A DNA stretch of 33,928 nucleotides from Bacillus sanguinis (lineage in GTDB: Bacteria > Bacillota > Bacilli > Bacillales > Bacillaceae_G), in the NCBI RefSeq assembly GCF_018332475.1, contig NZ_BOQB01000043.1:1-33928 (forward strand), given 5' to 3'. A program made the position numbers and the translations under genes. Below the pieces are notes generated by a model. The model made no database searches. It had not been told where the DNA came from and worked only from the letters and a program-made list of their open reading frames with translations. The number at the start of each line of letters is the position of its first letter. Within the stretch, counting starts at the first letter, position 1. Shown here in pieces: positions 30,574 through 33,928 of the stretch.

Positions 30574-31149
30574 TGCATCCAAGCCATACGCTCTTACAAG
30601 CGCACCTAAACCACCTTGGAATCCGCTTCCTACTGCATTAAACTTCCACTGTCCATTATGACGGTATAATTCACAAAAGACAACTGCTGTTTCGATGGAG
30701 AAATCTTCCCCTAAATCAAAACGAAGCACTTCTTCATTCGTTTCTTCATTTGCTAAACGAACGAATGCGTTTCCAACCTGTCCGAAGTTTTGATTACGGC
30801 CTTCTCCATCATAAATTGTAACTGTAATAGCAATTCTGTGCACATCTACCGGAACTTTCTTCAGGTCCACAACAAGTTGTTCATCATCGCCTTCACCTTC
30901 ACCTGTGCGGTTATCTCCTGTATGCAGAACAGATCCACAAGGAGACTGTAAATTATTATAGAAAATAAAATCAGTTTCCTTCGTACATTTTCCGTTCGCA
31001 TCTAATAGGAATGCTGATGCATCTAAATCGAAATCTGATCCACCATCATAAGATTTAATATCCCATCCAAGACCAATTACCGCTTTCGTTAAACCTGGGC
31101 TTGTCTTACCTAAATCAATCTTCTGTCCCTTTTGCAATTGAATAACCAT
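30571..31149 (-). CDS. yceE: TerD-family protein (YceE)
   Basis: This 192-residue cytosolic stress protein has the TerD fold. Ca2+-binding residues are visible in DFDLDASAFLL (about 40-50) and [14 protein letters not shown] (about 78-90). The C-terminal [36 protein letters not shown] is typical. It is third of three tandem TerD genes and nearest to yceD in sequence. The ribosome site is GAGGTGA. It is preceded and followed by hairpins. Confidence 0.92.
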   Translation of the reverse strand: MVIQLQKGQKIDLGKTSPGLTKAVIGLGWDIKSYDGGSDFDLDASAFLLDANGKCTKETDFIFYNNLQSPCGSVLHTGDNRTGEGEGDDEQLVVDLKKVPVDVHRIAITVTIYDGEGRNQNFGQVGNAFVRLANEETNEEVLRFDLGEDFSIETAVVFCELYRHNGQWKFNAVGSGFQGGLGALVRAYGLDA

Positions 31150-31178
31150 TTATATTCACCTCTATAATTTAATTATTA

Positions 31179-31224
31179 AAAATAAATCCATCAGTAAACA
31201 TACGTTTCACTGATGGATTTATTT
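31179..31224 (-). terminator. Hairpin between yceD and yceE
   Basis: The long stem AAATAAATCCATCAGT/ACTGATGGATTTATTT has a loop of about 12 bases and TTTTTAA on the minus strand. It is a likely partial terminator inside the operon. Confidence 0.75.
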
Positions 31225-31230
31225 AATCTA

Positions 31231-31815
31231 TTACTCTACATCTAAACCAAAGTTATTACATAGAGAACCTAATCCACCTTGGAAACCACTTCCGATTGCA
31301 TTGAACTTCCAGTCACCTGCATGACGGTATAGTTCACCTACTACAACAGCTGTTTCAATAGAGAAATCTTCTCCTAAATCGTAACGAATTAACTCTGCAT
31401 TCTTTTCTTCATCTAAAATACGTACGAAAGAGTTAGAAACTTGTCCGAAGTTTTGGCTACGACCTTCCCCATCGTAAATTGTGATTGTGAAACAAATACG
31501 TTCGATATGTGCAGGTACATTTTTCAAATCTACTTTGATTGATTCGTCATCGCCTTCACCTTCTCCAGTTCGGTTATCTCCTAAATGCTCGACAGCACCA
31601 TTCGCACCTTTTGGGTTATTATAGAAGACGAAATCCTCTGCACCTGAAACTTTACCATTCGCACCTACTAAGAAAATACTAACATCTAAATCGAAATCGT
31701 TTTGTCCGTCATAACGATTCGTATCCCAACCAAGTCCTACAAGAACTTTTGAAAGACCCGGATTTGTTTTTGTTAAGTCTACCTTTTGTCCTTTTTTCAA
31801 TGAAATTGATGCCAT
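31231..31815 (-). CDS. yceD: TerD-family protein (YceD)
   Basis: This is a 194-residue TerD protein. The Ca2+-binding pattern is [11 protein letters not shown] and [14 protein letters not shown]; the C-terminus is [20 protein letters not shown]. The frame extends two codons to a TTG at 31821, but GAGGAGG is only 2 bp from that codon and 8 bp from the ATG at 31815, so the ATG is chosen. It lies 17-23 bp after yceC with no terminator, so the two are co-translated. Its high similarity to yceE indicates tandem duplication. Confidence 0.92.
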   Translation of the reverse strand: MASISLKKGQKVDLTKTNPGLSKVLVGLGWDTNRYDGQNDFDLDVSIFLVGANGKVSGAEDFVFYNNPKGANGAVEHLGDNRTGEGEGDDESIKVDLKNVPAHIERICFTITIYDGEGRSQNFGQVSNSFVRILDEEKNAELIRYDLGEDFSIETAVVVGELYRHAGDWKFNAIGSGFQGGLGSLCNNFGLDVE

Positions 31816-31838
31816 ATTCAATTCCTCCTCGGTTTATT

Positions 31839-32435
31839 TTATTGATAACGTGATACAATCTCACTTAAGTTTTTATCTTGTGTGCCTTCTCCAACAGCTG
31901 AAAACTTCCATTCACTTCCGTGGCGATACATTTCACCTGCAATTAGAGTCGTTTTGCCAGCATAATTATCCGATAAATTATATCGTGCTAATTCTTCACC
32001 AGTTTGCGGGTTTTGAATACGAATATACGCATTACGAATCATCCCGAAATCTTGGCGACGATTTACACAGTCATAAATATTTACAACGAATACTAAACGA
32101 TTAATACGGCTCGGAACTTTATGTAATTCTACGAAAATTGTTTCGTCATCACCAGCGCCTTCACCTGTTAAATTATCTCCTGAATGAATAATACTACCAC
32201 AAGTAGAAAGCTTGTTTCCGAAGTAAACTAAATCGTTTTTGTTTAAAAAACGATCCCCTTCTAACATAACAACAGATGCATCACAATCTACATTTGGTTT
32301 ACTTCCAAATAATGAAGACAGAAACCCACCTGATTGCCCAATTGGATCCCAGCCTAAGCCAACCTGTAGTTTTGCTACTTTTGGTTGTCCTTTCGTTAAA
32401 TCGATCTTTTGACCTTTTTCTAAAATAATAGGCAT
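31839..32435 (-). CDS. yceC: TerD-family protein (YceC), first gene of the Ter operon
   Basis: This is a 198-residue TerD protein and the most divergent of the three. It has an insert GQSGGFLSSLFGSKPN (about 31-48) before the metal site VDCDASVVML, and DNLTGEGAGDDETI. The Ca2+-site residues are kept, but the C-terminal GSGFQGGLG motif of the other two is replaced by GEGTQDKNLS. First in yceC-D-E-F-G-H, the B. subtilis order, where the operon responds to envelope and general stress sigma factors (SigB, SigW, SigM, SigX). AAGGAAG precedes the ATG. Confidence 0.9.
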   Translation of the reverse strand: MPIILEKGQKIDLTKGQPKVAKLQVGLGWDPIGQSGGFLSSLFGSKPNVDCDASVVMLEGDRFLNKNDLVYFGNKLSTCGSIIHSGDNLTGEGAGDDETIFVELHKVPSRINRLVFVVNIYDCVNRRQDFGMIRNAYIRIQNPQTGEELARYNLSDNYAGKTTLIAGEMYRHGSEWKFSAVGEGTQDKNLSEIVSRYQ

Positions 32436-32459
32436 GCAGTTTCTTCCTTTCTACAAAGC

Positions 32460-32478
32460 ATTTTCCAAGGCGGAAAAT
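32460..32478 (-). promoter_or_regulatory. Inverted repeat in the yceC leader
   Basis: ATTTTCC/GGAAAAT with a 5-base spacer lies between the candidate -10 and the yceC ribosome site. It could be an operator or a small leader hairpin. Confidence 0.25.
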
Positions 32479-32496
32479 ATTGTATTCTTCTCTTAT

Positions 32497-32524
32497 ATTG
32501 TAGCATTATTTACCTAGTGATAAA
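32497..32524 (-). promoter_or_regulatory. Candidate sigma-A promoter of the Ter operon
   Basis: On the minus strand, TACAAT (32497-32502) is the -10, with a weak TTTATC (32519-32524) 16 bp upstream. I looked for a SigW/SigM-type TGAAAC...CGTA and a SigB-type GTTTAA...GGGTAT pair and saw neither clearly. Confidence 0.35.
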
Positions 32525-32540
32525 AAGGATAAATTCTCAG

Positions 32541-32562
32541 TTATATGAAAACATTCATATAA
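32541..32562 (-). terminator. AT-rich hairpin after the ROK gene
   Basis: The perfect stem TTATATGAA/TTCATATAA has a 4-base loop. It starts one base after the ROK stop codon. There is no T-run, so termination is uncertain and an operator for yceC is an alternative. Confidence 0.35.
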
Positions 32563-32563
32563 T

Positions 32564-33442
32564 TTACTTATGATGATGTAAGAAGTGGTAAATAGCACCA
32601 ACCATTCCTGCACAATTACCGTTTTGTGCAAGTTCAATCTCACAATTACTATAGATCTCTTTGTTTAAATATTTTTCTACCTCTTCTTTTACTTCTTTTA
32701 AGAACTGATTTCCTCTATCAGTAATTCCTCCACCTATAACAATCATTTCTGAATTAAAAATATAAGCAAGATTACTAATTCCAATCGCTAAATGTTTAAA
32801 GAAAACCTCAACCGCTTGCGTAACTTCTCTATCCCCTTTATCATACAGTTCGAAAATCGTTTTTCCATTCCAATCACTTTCACCTTTATATTTTCGCACA
32901 AGACGAATTAACCCTGAAATGGAAGCGATCTCTTCAAACGGCTTTCCTTCTATTAACATATTTCCCCATTCACCAGCACTAAACGAATGCCCTCTATATA
33001 ACTCTCCATCTATAAAAATTGCTCCTCCAATACCAGTTCCAAGCGTGAGCATAATAAAGTTCCTTTTATCTCTTCCAACACCGTTCCACTTTTCTCCGAA
33101 CGCTGCACAATTCACATCATTGTCAATGGATACAGGAACTTTTAATACCTCTTGCAATCTATCAATAATAGGAATAGTAGCGTAGTTCGGAATATGATCC
33201 ACCCCTCCCGTTACAACCCCTTTATAAATATTAACAATTCCCGCAGTACTAATACCAATTCCCGAAACCATATGTTCATTCATTAATTTTTTGGATAAAA
33301 GGATGAGTTTTTGAACGATTTGTTCCCCGCCCAAATAAATTTCTGTTGGAACTGTTTTATGCTTCAGTACTGTTCCTACTTCCGAAACAATTCCATATTT
33401 AATTTGCGTACCACCAATATCAAATGCAATGTATTCTTTCAT
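32564..33442 (-). CDS. ROK-family sugar kinase
   Basis: This 292-residue kinase starts with the ATP motif AFDIGGTQIKYGIV. The catalytic Asp is in VSIDNDVNCAAFGE (about 100-112), and TLGTGIGGAIFIDGELYRGHSFSAGEWG is the ROK signature. The usual zinc site CxCGxxGC is absent, replaced by LIEGKPFEEIAS. Zinc-free members include Listeria/Klebsiella-type BglK beta-glucoside kinases, so the substrate may be a beta-glucoside or an amino sugar instead of free glucose. No HTH domain, so not a NagC/XylR regulator. It is a single gene; TATAAT on the minus strand (33494-33499) could be its -10. Confidence 0.87.
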   Translation of the reverse strand: MKEYIAFDIGGTQIKYGIVSEVGTVLKHKTVPTEIYLGGEQIVQKLILLSKKLMNEHMVSGIGISTAGIVNIYKGVVTGGVDHIPNYATIPIIDRLQEVLKVPVSIDNDVNCAAFGEKWNGVGRDKRNFIMLTLGTGIGGAIFIDGELYRGHSFSAGEWGNMLIEGKPFEEIASISGLIRLVRKYKGESDWNGKTIFELYDKGDREVTQAVEVFFKHLAIGISNLAYIFNSEMIVIGGGITDRGNQFLKEVKEEVEKYLNKEIYSNCEIELAQNGNCAGMVGAIYHFLHHHK

Positions 33443-33644
33443 CTGCTGTCACTTCCTCTACTGTAATACGTGTAAAATCCCCACCACTCTACTATTATAA
33501 AGAATTTACACTAACTCTTTTCTCTCTTCAGAAATACACCACCTTTTTCTATATATAGTTTTTTTTGCATAAAACTCTTTTTCCTAAGAAATATTACAAA
33601 GGGATGTATTTTAGATGGAATATTAATTTCTTAGGAGGAAAACA

Positions 33645-33928
33645 ATGACGAAAATCTTCATTTTAGCATCAACTCTTTCTTTATCTTTCTTTAGTGGTTT
33701 AAATATTGGTCATGCAGCAACGGACAACTTCTCTCCCGCAACAAACGCAATTGTACAAAATAACGATCATTTAGCAGAAGGCAACTCAAAAGATAATAAT
33801 AAACCGCCAGGAAACAATGGTTCTCAGGACAATAGTGGTTCGGGTGGTAACGGTTCGGGTGGCAATGGCTCGGACGGCAGTGGTTCGGGTGGCAACGGTT
33901 CTGGCGGCAACGGTTCTGGCGGCAACGG
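33645..33928 (+). CDS. Secreted Gly/Ser/Asn-repeat protein, 5' part only
   Basis: The gene runs off the right edge; 94 codons are visible. A signal peptide (MTKIFILASTLSLSFFSG, cleavage near HAA, residue 24-25) is followed by a polar Asn-rich stretch and then Gly-Ser-Gly-Gly-Asn pentapeptides from residue 65 on. AGGAGG lies 8 bp before the ATG. No lipobox or sorting motif is visible so far. Such low-complexity linkers in bacilli often join a signal peptide to a cell-wall or enzymatic domain, or form surface proteins. The rest of the gene decides which. Confidence 0.8.
   Translation, partial: MTKIFILASTLSLSFFSGLNIGHAATDNFSPATNAIVQNNDHLAEGNSKDNNKPPGNNGSQDNSGSGGNGSGGNGSDGSGSGGNGSGGNGSGGN
33837..33928 (+). 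repeat. 15-bp tandem repeat encoding GSGGN
   Basis: There are six consecutive 15-bp units related to GGTTCGGGTGGCAAC (33837-33926), and the array continues past the edge. The units differ at codon third positions; one encodes GSDGS. The array is clearly more GC-rich than the flanks. The unit length is a multiple of three, so gain or loss of units keeps the frame. Confidence 0.88.

Noticed and set aside
32541-32562. Reading the AT-rich hairpin as a certain terminator for the ROK gene
   Set aside because: It lacks a T-run and G/C pairs, so it is kept only as a low-confidence feature.

Overview
The window is chromosomal DNA of a Firmicute, almost certainly the Bacillus cereus group (B. cereus, thuringiensis or anthracis). 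It is AT-rich, has strong AGGAGG-type ribosome binding sites and T-rich hairpin terminators, and carries a complete copy of a bcr1-type repeat, which is known from this group. Much of the gene order follows the B. subtilis yfj/yfk region (YfjO-like, YfjP-like, PdaA, YfkAB, YfkD, YfkE/ChaA, YfkH, YfkI, YfkJ, YfkK). The right side matches the B. subtilis yceCDEFGH stress operon. No tRNA, rRNA, CRISPR array, prophage or full insertion sequence was seen.

Layout. 0.2-2 kb: a RocR-type sigma-54 activator and a small membrane protein. 2-7.6 kb, minus strand: truA, an RlmD-family rRNA methyltransferase, an AlkA-family glycosylase, the spore-cortex deacetylase pdaA and a class I fumarase. 7.7-13.3 kb: a small SE1561-type protein, radical-SAM YfkAB, YfkD with the Ca2+/H+ antiporter ChaA, a PNPOx-fold protein, a 48-residue BH0509-type protein, a half-size EamA protein and a DedA protein. 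13.4-16.7 kb: a long spacer, then a 920-residue TPR protein with a degenerate dynamin-type GTPase domain, then the bcr1 repeat. 16.7-19.2 kb: signal peptidase I, YhhN and an EamA transporter. 19.3-27 kb: a P1B-4 metal ATPase (PfeT/ZosA type) with a candidate PerR box and leader hairpin, a His/Asn/Lys-rich micro-protein, YfkH-YfkI-YfkJ, YfkK, and a SERCA-type Ca2+ ATPase. 26.8-32.5 kb: the tellurite-resistance-like operon yceC-D-E-F-G-H (three TerD, TerC, YceG, TelA), with hairpins between D/E, E/F and F/G. 32.5-33.9 kb: a ROK kinase and the start of a secreted Gly/Ser/Asn-repeat protein that runs off the window.

Themes. Cation handling recurs: ChaA, the P1B-4 ATPase, the Ca2+ ATPase, TerC and TerD. 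Sporulation and envelope functions also recur: PdaA, ChaA, signal peptidase, YfkD and the Ter operon. The least explained gene is the TPR/pseudo-dynamin protein at 13.7-16.5 kb. The most informative non-coding signal is a set of short repeats flanked by TTTAT/ATAAA: one full bcr1-like copy, one internally deleted copy, two 52-54 bp relatives and two fragments. One short copy supplies the stop codon of telA.
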